Assembly (NCBI RefSeq): GCF_021739025.1
Contig: NZ_JAKKOT010000004.1
Span: forward strand, 186,001-250,000
Reading direction: 5' to 3'
Source of the DNA: Gordonia liuliyuniae
GTDB lineage: Bacteria; Actinomycetota; Actinomycetes; Mycobacteriales; Mycobacteriaceae
Length of the DNA stretch: 64,000 nt
Under the pieces are notes generated by a model, which was given only the letters and a program-made list of their open reading frames with translations, had not been told where the DNA came from and made no database searches. The translations under genes and the position numbers were made by a program. Below are positions 53,256-62,702 of this stretch, one piece after another; positions within the stretch are counted from its first letter, which is position 1, and each line of letters opens with the position of its first letter.

Positions 53256-54278
53256 ATGAGTGATGACGTGACAGTCGTCGGGCTGATGGCCGACCGGGGT
53301 GTCCCGAACCGCATTGCGGCGTCCGTCTGCGAGCGCCTCGCGCGTGACCTGCGTCGGGATGTCGGCGGTCAGTGAGAAGTTAGGCGCAGCCAGGAAGTGC
53401 TTCCGGTCGACCCGGACGGCGAGATCCCCCTCGCTGCGCAGGCGCCCGCCCTGATGGAGCGAAACAAGTGGGACGTCGTCGTCTATCTGACGGATCTGAC
53501 GCATTACCGCGACGGTCGGCCCATCCGCTACGAGGTGTGCAGCCCTGATCCGGCGACTGTCGTCTTCGTACCCGCACTCGGTGTGTGGCGCCAGCGTGCT
53601 CGCACCGTCCGCCTGCTGGCCGGGCTCGTCGCCGCCGTTGCGGCGGGCCGCCCGCCGTCCGACGACGTCGTACCCGGGCGCGAGATCTCCGGCCCGGCAG
53701 GTCGTCTCGCGATGCTCGCGGGCATGGTGCACAGTAATCGCCCCGGCCGCATGCTGGGCGCACTGACCGGCTGTACCGCGTTCGGTTTCGCGTCCGGAGC
53801 GTTCGGCGTCTTCTACGGCAGCGTCTGGCAGATCGCGGACGCTCTCTCGCTCGCCCGGCTGGGCGCGATCAGTCTCGTAGTCGTCGCGGCCCTCGTCGCA
53901 TGGCTGATAGTGAGCAACGGGCTATGGACGCATTCGTCCCGGCCGCACCCACCCGGACGCGCAGTGGACAATGCGTCGACGGTGATCACGGTCTGTTCGG
54001 CTGTCGCACTCATGCACGTCCTGCTCGTAGCAGGACTCACCGGGCTGGCGTTCGTCGTCGTCGACTCGGGGTACTTCGCCAGTCAGCTCGGACACGACGT
54101 CGGGACGTCGAGTTACGTGCGGCTGGGATGGTTCGCCGCATCGCTCGGCACCATCGCTGGGGCGCTCGGCTCGAACTTCGACAGCGAGGAGTCGGTGCGG
54201 GAGGCCACGTTCAGCAAACGATGGTACGAACGCCGCAAATTGTTCGACGCCTACGACCGCGACGCCTACGATCCCTGA
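53256..54278 (+). pseudogene. Membrane protein gene with in-frame TGA at codon 40
   Basis: The frame opens at ATG 53256 (TACGTT at 53243 fits a leaderless promoter) and reads 39 codons ending DVGGQ before TGA at 53373-53375. The same frame then resumes (EVRRSQEVLPVDPDGE) to 54278, giving about 340 residues: a soluble N-terminal domain and several membrane helices. A single TGG-to-TGA change would explain it. Downstream GTG 53397 has no proper ribosome site. Function of the family unknown to me. Confidence 0.6.
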
Positions 54279-54282
54279 ACCC

Positions 54283-54909
54283 TTACGGTCGCTGAAACGC
54301 CCTCAGCGACATCGCCAACTGCGTACAGATGTCGGCCAACTCGTCAGCCTCGACGTCGCGCTCGACGAGCCACGTCTCCATCAGACGGTAGACGCCACCG
54401 ACCGCGAACCGGGCGGTGCGACGCAAGTCCGTCTCCGCGGCGTCCGACTGTTCGGCGAGGTTCGCGACGACGGCTTCGGCGACCAAGTCCAGCGTGTCGC
54501 GACGACGACGATCGAGCCCCTCGACGCCTGCGTCGTCACTGGTCATGATCCGGAACATCTGCGGATCGTCGGCGATGACCGACAGGAACGCGCGGAGCGC
54601 GGCCCGCAACTGTTGCTCAGTTCCGCCGCCGGCTTCGACGCTCGACTCGATGAGGGTCGTCACCAGTTCGGTGCGCACCTCGTCGGCGACGGCGACGATG
54701 AGCGCGTCCCGGTTCGGGAAGTGCTCATAGAAGTACCGGTACGCCAGGCCGGCTTCGCGAGCCGTTCCGCGGACGGTGACGTCGCCGATCCCGGAATCGC
54801 CCCAGATCCGCCGGCCGGCGGCGACCAACCGCCGCCGTCTATCGTCACGACGATCACCAGCACTCACTCCGCCGTAATCACGGACTACTTCTCTGCGTGT
54901 CATTGACAT
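54283..54909 (-). CDS. TetR-family regulator
   Basis: 208 residues, ATG 54909. Helix-turn-helix: VTVRGTAREAGLAYRYFYEHFPNRDALI. Divergent from the MpaB-type oxygenase gene, with the inverted repeat CTAGT-CCGC-ACTAG (54916-54929) between them as likely operator. Ends five bases from the convergent gene; GTCGCTGA/TCAGCGAC (54288-54310) forms a stem at its 3' end. Confidence 0.87.
   Translation of the reverse strand: MSMTRREVVRDYGGVSAGDRRDDRRRRLVAAGRRIWGDSGIGDVTVRGTAREAGLAYRYFYEHFPNRDALIVAVADEVRTELVTTLIESSVEAGGGTEQQLRAALRAFLSVIADDPQMFRIMTSDDAGVEGLDRRRRDTLDLVAEAVVANLAEQSDAAETDLRRTARFAVGGVYRLMETWLVERDVEADELADICTQLAMSLRAFQRP
54288..54310. terminator. Hairpin between convergent genes
   Basis: GTCGCTGA (54288-54295) and TCAGCGAC (54303-54310) form a perfect eight-pair stem around a seven-base loop at the convergence point. 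No T-run. Confidence 0.4.
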
Positions 54910-54915
54910 CGGATT

Positions 54916-54929
54916 CTAGTCCGCACTAG
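54916..54929. promoter_or_regulatory. Candidate TetR operator before MpaB-type gene
   Basis: CTAGT-CCGC-ACTAG, arms perfect, between divergent TetR and oxygenase genes. Confidence 0.45.
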
Positions 54930-54978
54930 TTTGGGAAACGACCGTTATCCATTAAATCGTCGAACAGAGGTCACGCGA

Positions 54979-56196
54979 ATGAGTGCTGGCATTCCTCGCA
55001 GGCATCCCGCATCCCCGCAGCGAGTTCCGGTCGGCGTCGACGGATTCGCCCGACTCCTGCGCATCCAGCCCGTCACCGAGACGGAGTTCGCGCGTATCGG
55101 CGAAGCCCTCACCGAGGGCGATCCTCTGATGGATCACGTCGTGGACGAGATGATCAAGGGCGCGGGCGTCCGAGCCCTCCGTCCGATGTTCGAACAGGCC
55201 CTCGAGCACGGCATCGACGCTGTCCCCGACGCGCCGGAGTATCTGCGCGGCTTCTTCGCCGTCGTCGAACGGACGCCCGACTGGGTCGATCAACGCAAGC
55301 TCGAGGTCGCGGCACGGACGATGAACAGCGGCGGCGCCGACGGACTGTACGTCGCACGTGACGTCGCGCTCGTCGGCGGCTACGCGTTCTCCGGCTTCAA
55401 CCAGACGCTGCTGCGCACCGGTGCACTGGAGAAGGGGTCGAACACCCGGTTCGCCGAGACGTCGCAGTGGGCGCTGGACGTGATCGAGGACGGCGGTCTA
55501 CTCGCGCAGGGTGTCGGTTATCGGTCCACCCTGCGCGTCCGGTTCATCCACTCCCTCGTGCGCAGGCACGTCGCCGCGATGGACGACTGGGACTCGGACG
55601 AGTGGGGGCTCCCGATCAACCAGGCGGACATGGCTGCGACCATGGTCGGTTCACTCATCGCGCCGATGGTCGGCGGACTCGCGATGGGATTGTTCAACAC
55701 GCCGGCGGAATACCAGGCCGTCGCGCACCTGGCCCGATACGTCGGGTGGCTCATGGGCGTCGCCGACGAATTCCTGCCCGTGGACTTCCGGGACGGCATC
55801 CGCATCCTGCACCACACCTCGGCTGCGCTCTCCACCCCCGACGAGACCTCCGCCCAACTGGCCAGGCCGATGGCGGACGACCCGCTGCGGTGGCACTACC
55901 CGAGGTTCCAGACGCTCCGCCGTCGGATAGCCCAGTCGCAGCACCTGTCGGTCAGCGCGTTCTTCCTGGGACGCGGCGCAATGCGGACCCTCGGCCTGCC
56001 GACCCGGACGGTCCCCTGGTACCCGATCCTTCGGATTCCGGTGAACACCCTGCACTCGATCGCCAAGCTGCTGCCGGGCGGCAGCGTCCGCGCTTCTGCC
56101 CGCGGACGGGCCGAGCAACTGCGGTTCATGCAGACCATGCAGGACAGTCCAGTGACCATCGGCCATACGACGCACCTGTCGCAGCACGCTGCCTGA
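54979..56196 (+). CDS. MpaB/DUF2236-family oxygenase
   Basis: 405 residues from ATG 54979 behind GAGGT. VRFIHSLVRRHV carries the conserved histidine that ligates heme in relatives such as latex-clearing protein, and INQADMAATMVGSLI and YVGWLMGVADEFLPVD are DUF2236 blocks. Members are b-type heme or related oxygenases acting on hydrophobic substrates; substrate here unknown. Controlled by the divergent TetR; ends in a classic terminator. Confidence 0.87.
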   Translation: MSAGIPRRHPASPQRVPVGVDGFARLLRIQPVTETEFARIGEALTEGDPLMDHVVDEMIKGAGVRALRPMFEQALEHGIDAVPDAPEYLRGFFAVVERTPDWVDQRKLEVAARTMNSGGADGLYVARDVALVGGYAFSGFNQTLLRTGALEKGSNTRFAETSQWALDVIEDGGLLAQGVGYRSTLRVRFIHSLVRRHVAAMDDWDSDEWGLPINQADMAATMVGSLIAPMVGGLAMGLFNTPAEYQAVAHLARYVGWLMGVADEFLPVDFRDGIRILHHTSAALSTPDETSAQLARPMADDPLRWHYPRFQTLRRRIAQSQHLSVSAFFLGRGAMRTLGLPTRTVPWYPILRIPVNTLHSIAKLLPGGSVRASARGRAEQLRFMQTMQDSPVTIGHTTHLSQHAA

Positions 56197-56211
56197 CCTG
56201 CTCAGAAGTGT

Positions 56212-56248
56212 CCCCTCCGCAGTCATCGCGGAGGGGATTCTTCTTTTG
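56212..56248 (+). terminator. Rho-independent terminator of the MpaB-type gene
   Basis: CCCCTCCGC (56212-56220) pairs with GCGGAGGGG (56228-56236), followed by the T-rich ATTCTTCTTTTG. Confidence 0.9.
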
Positions 56249-56261
56249 TGCCCCCATCCGG

Positions 56262-56441
56262 GTGACCGCGCTGGCCGAGGTCGAATCGGTCGCGGCACCG
56301 ACCATGTCGAAGATCGTCGCGAACCTCGAGACGATGTCGCCCGCCGACCGAGACACCGTCGACGCAGGCCTGCGACTGCTGTCGACAGCACTCGCTCCCG
56401 GACTCGACTCCTCCGATCGACAGAAGGACGCCATTTTATGA
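56262..56441 (+). pseudogene. MarR-family regulator remnant
   Basis: About 59 codons from GTG 56262. RVTALAEVESVAAPTMSKIV and ANLE are the MarR helix-turn-helix core; the chain then passes directly to TMSPADRDTVDAGLRLLSTA, its C-terminal helix. The wing and everything before the DNA-binding helix are missing, and the fragment begins just after the terminator. Its TGA overlaps the MFS ATG, so it was once coupled to that gene. Confidence 0.65.
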
Positions 56442-57486
56442 CCTCGTCCCCACCAGCGCGATCCCACAGCGACTCACCACAGGCCGGCGACGACCCCCAC
56501 TACAAGTGGATAGCGCTGTCGAACACCACCCTCGGCATGCTCATCGCGACGGTCAACAGCTCGATCGTGCTGATCGCGCTGCCGGACATCTTCAAAGGCA
56601 TCGGCCTCAATGCGTTGACTCCGTCGAACACCAGTTACCTGCTGTGGATGATGATGATGGGATTCCTCGTCGTCACCGCTGTGGGCGGGCATCTACATGG
56701 TTCCGATGACCATCGGCTTCCTCTTCGTCGCACCGGTGTCCGGCGCGCTGTCGGACAAGCTGGGCACCAAGTGGTTCACCACGCTCGGCATGCTGATCAC
56801 CGCGGGCACCTTCGTCGCGTTGATTCTGCTGCCCGTCGACTTCGCGTACCCCGCCTTCGCGGTGATCCCGTTGATCAACGGAATCGGAATGGGCCTATTC
56901 AGCTCGCCGGAACCGGGCGGAGGTGATGAACTCGCTGCCAGCGACCTCGCGGGGCTCGGGCGCGGGCATGATGACGACGTTCCAGAACGCCGCGATGGTG
57001 CTGTCGATCGGATTGTTCTTCTCCCTCATGATCGTGGGTCTCTCGTCGAACCTGCCCGACGTGATGTTCTCCGGACTCACCGAGAACGGCGTGCCCGCCG
57101 ATCAAGCCGAGACGGTGGCGAACCTGCCGACCGTCGGCATCCTGTTCGCCGCGTTCTTGGGTTACAACCCGATTCAGGAACTGCTCGCGGGCAGCGGACC
57201 ACTGCCAGGCGTCGACATGGACCACCTCATCGGCCTGGACTTCTTCCCACACTTGATCTCCGAACCGTTCGCCGACGGTCTGTCGGCCGCGTTCTGGTTC
57301 GCAGTCGTGGGCTGTGTCCTCGGGGCGATCTTCTCGCTGTTCACTGGGAACCGGACCCCGAAGGTCACCGCGGTCGACGTGTCAGGGGGCGTGCCCGTCG
57401 ACGTGTCAGGCGGCGTGTCAGACGGCGGCGAGGCAGCGGACCAAGCACAGGCGGACGAAGCACAGGCGGATCAGACGCCGGTGTAG
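56438..57486 (+). pseudogene. DHA2-type MFS exporter, internally deleted and frameshifted
   Basis: Codons 1 to about 80 give the exporter N-terminus (TTLGMLIATVNSSIVLIALP). At about 56680 the frame ends and another resumes with WAGIYMVPMTIGFLFVAPVSG, normally near helix 9 or 10, so about 260 residues are lost. A second break at 56908-56910 (an extra G in GCCGGAACC) moves the end, NSLPATSRGSGAGMMTTFQN onward, to a third frame. The C-terminal tail has two 15-base repeats (57441-57470). It cannot work as an exporter. Confidence 0.8.
57441..57470 (+). repeat. Tandem repeat, 15-base unit x2, at MFS 3' end
   Basis: Two near-perfect copies of C[CG]AAGCACAGGCGGA, preceded by a 24-base duplicated segment at about 57373-57419. 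Confidence 0.8.
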
Positions 57487-59825
57487 GCCGCGAGGTGCTC
57501 ACCGGTCACGGTGGCTCGTTCGCCGACGAGGTCGGCCGGCGTGCCCTCGAACACCACGGTGCCGCCGTCCTGGCCTGCGCCTGGGCCGACGTCGATGATC
57601 CAGTCGGCATGCGCCATGACCGCCTGGTGGTGTTCGATGACGATCACCGACTTGCCCGCGTCGACGAGCCGATCGAGCAGCCGCAACAGTTGGTCGACGT
57701 CGGCTAGGTGGAGGCCGGTCGTTGGCTCGTCGAGCACATACGTCGTCGCCTTCTCCGCCATCGCCGTCGCCAACTTGATCCGTTGACGCTCCCCGCCGGA
57801 CAGGGTCGTCAACGGTTGGCCGAGCGTCAGATAGCCGAGACCGACGTCGTGCAGACGGACCAGGATCTTGTGCGCGGCAGGAGTCCTGGCCTCGCCGTCG
57901 TCGAAGTAGTCCAGGGCCTCGTCGACGGACATGGCGAGGACGTCACTGATGTCGCGGCCGTCCACCCGGTACTCGAGGACGCCTGCGGCGAAACGTTTGC
58001 CCTCGCAGTCGTCGCACACCGTCGCGACCCCGGCCATCGTCGCGAGATCGGTGTAGATCACGCCGTTGCCCTTGCACGTGGGGCAGGCGCCCTCGGAGTT
58101 GGCGCTGAACAACGCGGGTTTGACGGAGTTGACCTTCGCGAAGGTCTTGCGGATCGGGTCGAGCAGCCCGGTGTACGTGGCCGGGTTGCTCCGTCTCGAT
58201 CCGCGGATCGCAGTCTGATCGATCGTGACGACATCGGCGGACGCAGGCATGCTGCCGTGGATCAGCGAACTCTTGCCCGACCCCGCGACGCCGGTGACGA
58301 CTACGAGGACGCCCAGGGGAACGTCGACGTCGACGTCGCGCAGATTGTTCGTCGACGCGCCGCGAATCTCGATGGCGCCGGTCGGTGTCCGGAAGTCTGC
58401 CTTCAGGGAACTGCGATAGCCCAGGTGCTGTCCGGTCAGTGTGTCGCTCGCCGCCAGCCCGGCCACGTCGCCCTCGTAACAGATCTCGCCTCCGTCGGTG
58501 CCCGCGCGCGGTCCGATGTCGACGGCGTGATCGGCGATGGCGATGGTCTCCGGCTTGTGCTCGACCACGAGGACCGTGTTCCCCTTGTCGCGCAGGCGCA
58601 GCAGGAGATCGTTCATGCGTGCGATGTCGTGCGGGTGCAGTCCGATGCTCGGCTCGTCGAAGACGTATGTGACGTCCGTCAGCGCCGATCCGAGGTGGCG
58701 GATCATTTTGGTGCGCTGCGCCTCGCCCCCGGACAAGGTGCCTGTCGGCCGGTCCAGCGCGAGGTACCCGAGCCCGATCTCGACGAACGACTCGAGCGTC
58801 GCGTGCAACTTGGTCAGCAGTGGCGCGACGTTCGGCTCCGACAGGCCGCCGACCCACGCGGCGAGGTCGGAGATCTGCATCGCGCACGCGTCGGCGACGC
58901 TGATCCCGTCGATGCGGCACTCGCGAGCATGTTCGGCGAGCCGGGTGCCGCCGCAGTCCGGACAGGTATCGGCAGTCACGGCCCGTTCGATGAACGCCCG
59001 GATGTGCGGTTGGACGGAGTCGATGTCCTTGGACAGCATCGACTTGGTGATCCGAGGGATCAGCCCCTCGTACGTGATGTTGATGCCGTCGACCTTGATC
59101 TTGACGGACTCCTTGTACAACAGATCGTCGAGTTCACGTGTGGTGTACTCGCCGATCGGCTTGTCCGGATCGAAGAAGCCCGAGCCGCCGTACACGCGGC
59201 CGTACCAGCCGTCGGCACTGAAACCGGGCACCGTGATTGCACCCTGGTTGAGTGACTTGTCGGCGTCGTAGATCTGCGTGAGGTCGATGTCCGAGACCGT
59301 CCCCATGCCTTCGCACCGCGGGCACATTCCGCCGACGCGTTCGAACGACGCCTTCGCAGCCTTCTTTCCCTCCGCTTTGATCACACCGCCGCCCGAGACC
59401 GACGGCACGTTGAACGACAAGGCATTCGCCGTCGGCACCGGGGGTGTGCCGAGCCGGCTGAAGAGGATCCGGAGCATCGAGTTCGCGTCGGTGATCGTGC
59501 CGACGGTAGATCGCGGGTTGCCGCCGATCCGCTCCTGGTCGACGATGATCGCCGTCGTAATGCCGTCGAGCAGGTCGACGTCGGGCCGTCCGAGACTCGG
59601 CATGAAGCCTTGAACGAACGCGCTGTACGTCTCGTTGATGAGCCGCTGCGACTCGGCCGCGATCGTGCCGAACACCAGCGAACTCTTCCCGGACCCGGAC
59701 ACGCCAGTGAAGACCGTCAGGCGTCGCTTGGGTAGTTCGACGTCGACGTCTTTGAGGTTGTTGACGCGAGCACCGCTCACTCGGATTCGGTCATGACTGT
59801 CGGCCGGTCGCGGGTTCTCCACCAT
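57471..59825 (-). CDS. UvrA-like ABC ATPase, second copy
   Basis: 784 residues, ATG 59825. Two ABC halves: GVSGSGKSSLVFG and GVAGSGKSSLIHG Walker A; LSGGEAQRTKMIRHL and LSGGERQRIKLA signatures; DEPSIGLHP and DEPTTGLHL Walker B. Zinc CxxC pairs at CPRCEGMG, CPDCGG and CPTCKG. The UvrB-binding domain seems absent, as in UvrA2/drug-resistance homologues. It overlaps the decayed exporter's 3' end by 16 bases. Diverged from the copy at 34162, so not a recent duplication. Confidence 0.88.
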   Translation of the reverse strand: MVENPRPADSHDRIRVSGARVNNLKDVDVELPKRRLTVFTGVSGSGKSSLVFGTIAAESQRLINETYSAFVQGFMPSLGRPDVDLLDGITTAIIVDQERIGGNPRSTVGTITDANSMLRILFSRLGTPPVPTANALSFNVPSVSGGGVIKAEGKKAAKASFERVGGMCPRCEGMGTVSDIDLTQIYDADKSLNQGAITVPGFSADGWYGRVYGGSGFFDPDKPIGEYTTRELDDLLYKESVKIKVDGINITYEGLIPRITKSMLSKDIDSVQPHIRAFIERAVTADTCPDCGGTRLAEHARECRIDGISVADACAMQISDLAAWVGGLSEPNVAPLLTKLHATLESFVEIGLGYLALDRPTGTLSGGEAQRTKMIRHLGSALTDVTYVFDEPSIGLHPHDIARMNDLLLRLRDKGNTVLVVEHKPETIAIADHAVDIGPRAGTDGGEICYEGDVAGLAASDTLTGQHLGYRSSLKADFRTPTGAIEIRGASTNNLRDVDVDVPLGVLVVVTGVAGSGKSSLIHGSMPASADVVTIDQTAIRGSRRSNPATYTGLLDPIRKTFAKVNSVKPALFSANSEGACPTCKGNGVIYTDLATMAGVATVCDDCEGKRFAAGVLEYRVDGRDISDVLAMSVDEALDYFDDGEARTPAAHKILVRLHDVGLGYLTLGQPLTTLSGGERQRIKLATAMAEKATTYVLDEPTTGLHLADVDQLLRLLDRLVDAGKSVIVIEHHQAVMAHADWIIDVGPGAGQDGGTVVFEGTPADLVGERATVTGEHLAAYTGV

Positions 59826-59874
59826 GCGTGAACTCTAATACGAGCCGCCGACAGTTCTCCGACGACGAGCCCAG

Positions 59875-61848
59875 TCAGTCCCTCACGAGGAGCCCGCGCA
59901 CCGCTTTGTCGACGGCCTGCTTCGTCGAGGCGTCCCCAATGGGGCTGATCCCGATCGCGACGGTCATCGGCCTGCTGTCGACGACGACGACGAGCACATC
60001 GTCGCCGGTGACGCCCGACGGCCCGTTGCTGACCGGGATGGTTGCATTCAACAGCGTGTAATCGGTGTCGCGGTTGTCGACCTTCGCGTTGATGACCTGC
60101 CCGTACCGGAGGGCGCCGACACTCACCGTGTCGTAGCCGGGGCCGACGGACAGACACTCGATGTACTTGCGCGCGATCTCCTCGGTGTGGGCGTTGAAGT
60201 CGGACGGCAGGACGCCGACCGCGATTTGCGCGACCCAGGTGGCCGCGCCCGGCGGCCGATTCAGCGTGACGCCGTCGGCCTGCGCAACGAACGGGAAGTA
60301 CGTTCCACGGTCGGGGTCCCACCCGATCGGCAGCACAGTCGACGGGATGGAGATCTTGCCCGACGAGAGTTGCCGGGTGGACGTGTTCGACGCCGGCTGC
60401 CCGTTGACGCACTGCGTCGGGACGCCGTTGACGACGGCGGGATTCGAGTTGCTCGTCGACGGTGACGTCGTCACCGATGACGGCACGGTGCTGCTGGGTC
60501 CGTCGGCCTCGTCGTCGCCGTCGTCTCCGGTCGCGGCCTTCACGACGAACGCCAGACCGGTCGCCAACGCCGCGACGAGAACGATCGCGCCGAGAATCAG
60601 GGCGATCTGCTTGCCTCGTCCACCGCCCGGCCCGGAACCGTTCGGCCCGGTCGGACCGTATGGAGGTTGCGGCGGACCACCGTAGGGCGGCTGCGGTCCG
60701 AGCGGTCCCGACCCGTATGCGAACTGCTGGGGCGCGAACTGTTGGGGTCCCGGCTGTTGGGTTCCGGGGTACGGAAGCCCGGCGTTTTGAGGTGGCTGGC
60801 CAGGCGTCTGCGGCCCCGGAGCCTGCGGACCGGACGGCTGCGGACCGGACTGCTGCTGGGCCCACGGCGACGGTGTGGAAGTCGGTTGGGCGGGAGACGG
60901 TTGTGCGGGAGTATGCGGCGGCGCGGGGCTCGGGCGCGGGGGCGCCGGTGGCGTCGGCGGACGGCTCGGGCCAGGATTGATCATCGTCGCCGGAAACCGC
61001 GGCGCTCCGTCGGACGCACGCAGCGCCGCTTTCAGGTCGCGCGCGAAGTCGGCACAGGTCGGGTAGCGATTGACGGCTTTCTTGTCCATCCCGCGCGCCA
61101 GGACCGCGTCCACCTCCCCGGGCAGTTCGGGGCGGAGTGCTCGTGCGTGTGGGATCGGACTGTTCAAGTGGGCGTTGATGATCTCTGTCGGCTTGCGCTC
61201 GGGATAGGGCGCGCGGCCGGTGAGGAGCTTGAACGCGGTGCACGCGAGCGAGTACTGGTCGGCCCGTCCGTTGAGATCGCCGCCCCGCAACTGCTCGGGT
61301 GAGGTGTACTGGATCGATCCGACGGTCAGATTGGCTGCGGTCAGCGCCGTGTCGTTCCCGAGCGTCCGCGCGATGCCGAAATCCGTCAGGTAGATCTTGT
61401 GGCGGGTCGCCGACGTCCCGTCGATCAGAATGTTCGCAGGTTTGACGTCGCGGTGCAGCAGCCCCTTGCCGTGGGCGTAGTCGAGTGCGTCGGCAACCGA
61501 GGTGACGACGTCGACCACGTCCTGCACGGCGAACGGCCCACTCTGTTTCATGAGCACGTTGGCATCGGACCCCGGAATGTACTTCATCGTGATCCAGAGC
61601 TGCCCCTGGTCCTCACCTCGGTCGTACACGCTGACGATGCTCGAATGATCGAGTCCGGCGGCGAGATCGGCCTCCCGGATGAAGCGCGCCCGGTAGGTCG
61701 GATCGTCGGTGAGTTCGGTCGGCAGAACCTTCAGCGCGTCCTCGCGAGGCAGTCGCGGATGTTTCGCGAGATACACCTCGCCCATACCGCCTGCACCCAG
61801 GACTCGCACGATCCGGTAATCGGCGAACTGCTGTCCTGGACTGAACAT
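59875..61848 (-). CDS. Membrane Ser/Thr protein kinase with extracellular PknH-like tail
   Basis: 657 residues. Kinase domain at about 9-270: GAGGMGEVY, ALKVL, HRDVKPANILID, DFG, SPEQL. A long Pro/Gln/Gly-rich linker (about 285-405), one membrane helix (about 412-437) and an external domain with two cysteines (CVNGQP, CLSVGPGYD) resembling the PknH sensor. TAGTCT six bases before the ATG suggests a leaderless promoter. Ends 47 bases before the UvrA-like start. Confidence 0.92.
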   Translation of the reverse strand: MFSPGQQFADYRIVRVLGAGGMGEVYLAKHPRLPREDALKVLPTELTDDPTYRARFIREADLAAGLDHSSIVSVYDRGEDQGQLWITMKYIPGSDANVLMKQSGPFAVQDVVDVVTSVADALDYAHGKGLLHRDVKPANILIDGTSATRHKIYLTDFGIARTLGNDTALTAANLTVGSIQYTSPEQLRGGDLNGRADQYSLACTAFKLLTGRAPYPERKPTEIINAHLNSPIPHARALRPELPGEVDAVLARGMDKKAVNRYPTCADFARDLKAALRASDGAPRFPATMINPGPSRPPTPPAPPRPSPAPPHTPAQPSPAQPTSTPSPWAQQQSGPQPSGPQAPGPQTPGQPPQNAGLPYPGTQQPGPQQFAPQQFAYGSGPLGPQPPYGGPPQPPYGPTGPNGSGPGGGRGKQIALILGAIVLVAALATGLAFVVKAATGDDGDDEADGPSSTVPSSVTTSPSTSNSNPAVVNGVPTQCVNGQPASNTSTRQLSSGKISIPSTVLPIGWDPDRGTYFPFVAQADGVTLNRPPGAATWVAQIAVGVLPSDFNAHTEEIARKYIECLSVGPGYDTVSVGALRYGQVINAKVDNRDTDYTLLNATIPVSNGPSGVTGDDVLVVVVDSRPMTVAIGISPIGDASTKQAVDKAVRGLLVRD

Positions 61849-61857
61849 GGATACAGA

Positions 61858-62589
61858 CTAAGGCATCGTCGACGCGCGTCGACCGTCCGTCATTCGGTCG
61901 ACGACCCACACCGTTCCGAGGCCTGTCGCGACGCCGAGCAACAGGCCGCCGACCGCGTCGGACGCCCACGTCATGCACAGGTACACGCGTGCCGCGGCCA
62001 TCGCTACGACGACACACGTCGCGATCGCATACGAGATCCACCGGGCCCGACTGTGCGCCGCCGTGACCAGCAGTACGGTGACCAGAACCATCGCGGTGAG
62101 GCCCGCGACGTGCGTCGACGGGAACGCAGGCGTCGTCTCCGGCCCGCCGAGCTGCCACCCGACCGGAGGTCGTGGCCGGTCGGCGATCCACTTCACGATC
62201 GCGGACACGGCGACCGCGCCCCAGGGCCCGGCGATCATCGCGATCGGACGACGCGCCGAACGATCGTGGGCGGCTAAAAGCAGTGCGCCGACGGCCGCGA
62301 GCACGACGACGGTCAGCGGCCCGACGACCGCCGAGTACCCGCGCGCGAGGTCGGTCAGCCAGTCGAACTGATGCCGGCGGACGAACCGGATGGCGACGCG
62401 GTCGTCGTGGAGTGGGCGAGCGACGATCGCTGCGGCGACGGCCACGACGACGAAGGCGCCCGCGGCCGCTGCGGCGCCGACGGCGGACGGACGACGCGTC
62501 GGTGGATTCTGGATCAACTCGGCTCTTCCGTACTCCTCTGCGAGGTCGACACCGTGCGTGGTCGACTCATTGCCAACAAACTCTGCCAT
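61858..62589 (-). CDS. PAP2-superfamily membrane phosphatase-like protein
   Basis: 243 residues, six membrane helices. PAP2 motif 1 KWIADRPRPP and motif 2 PSTHVAG are present. In motif 3, ARVYLCMTWASDAVGG, the usual nucleophilic histidine (R-x5-H) is threonine. Activity is therefore doubtful unless another His substitutes. It is upstream of the kinase on the same strand and divergent from the lactonase gene. Confidence 0.82.
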   Translation of the reverse strand: MAEFVGNESTTHGVDLAEEYGRAELIQNPPTRRPSAVGAAAAAGAFVVVAVAAAIVARPLHDDRVAIRFVRRHQFDWLTDLARGYSAVVGPLTVVVLAAVGALLLAAHDRSARRPIAMIAGPWGAVAVSAIVKWIADRPRPPVGWQLGGPETTPAFPSTHVAGLTAMVLVTVLLVTAAHSRARWISYAIATCVVVAMAAARVYLCMTWASDAVGGLLLGVATGLGTVWVVDRMTDGRRASTMP

Positions 62590-62702
62590 CGTCTGATCGG
62601 ACCTGAGAGGTCGGGCGGATTCGCCCGCGTCGACCCGACGTTCGCACTACCGTGGGGATCGTTGCCGGCCCCGTCGAGTGGACCGGTCTTACGAGAGGCC
62701 AC

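Noticed and set aside
53373..53375. TGA read as selenocysteine
   Set aside because: No SECIS-like hairpin or redox motif context was seen; a nonsense change is simpler.
57708..59255. 515-residue plus-strand open frame opposite the UvrA-like gene
   Set aside because: Shadow of a gene with Walker motifs on the other strand.
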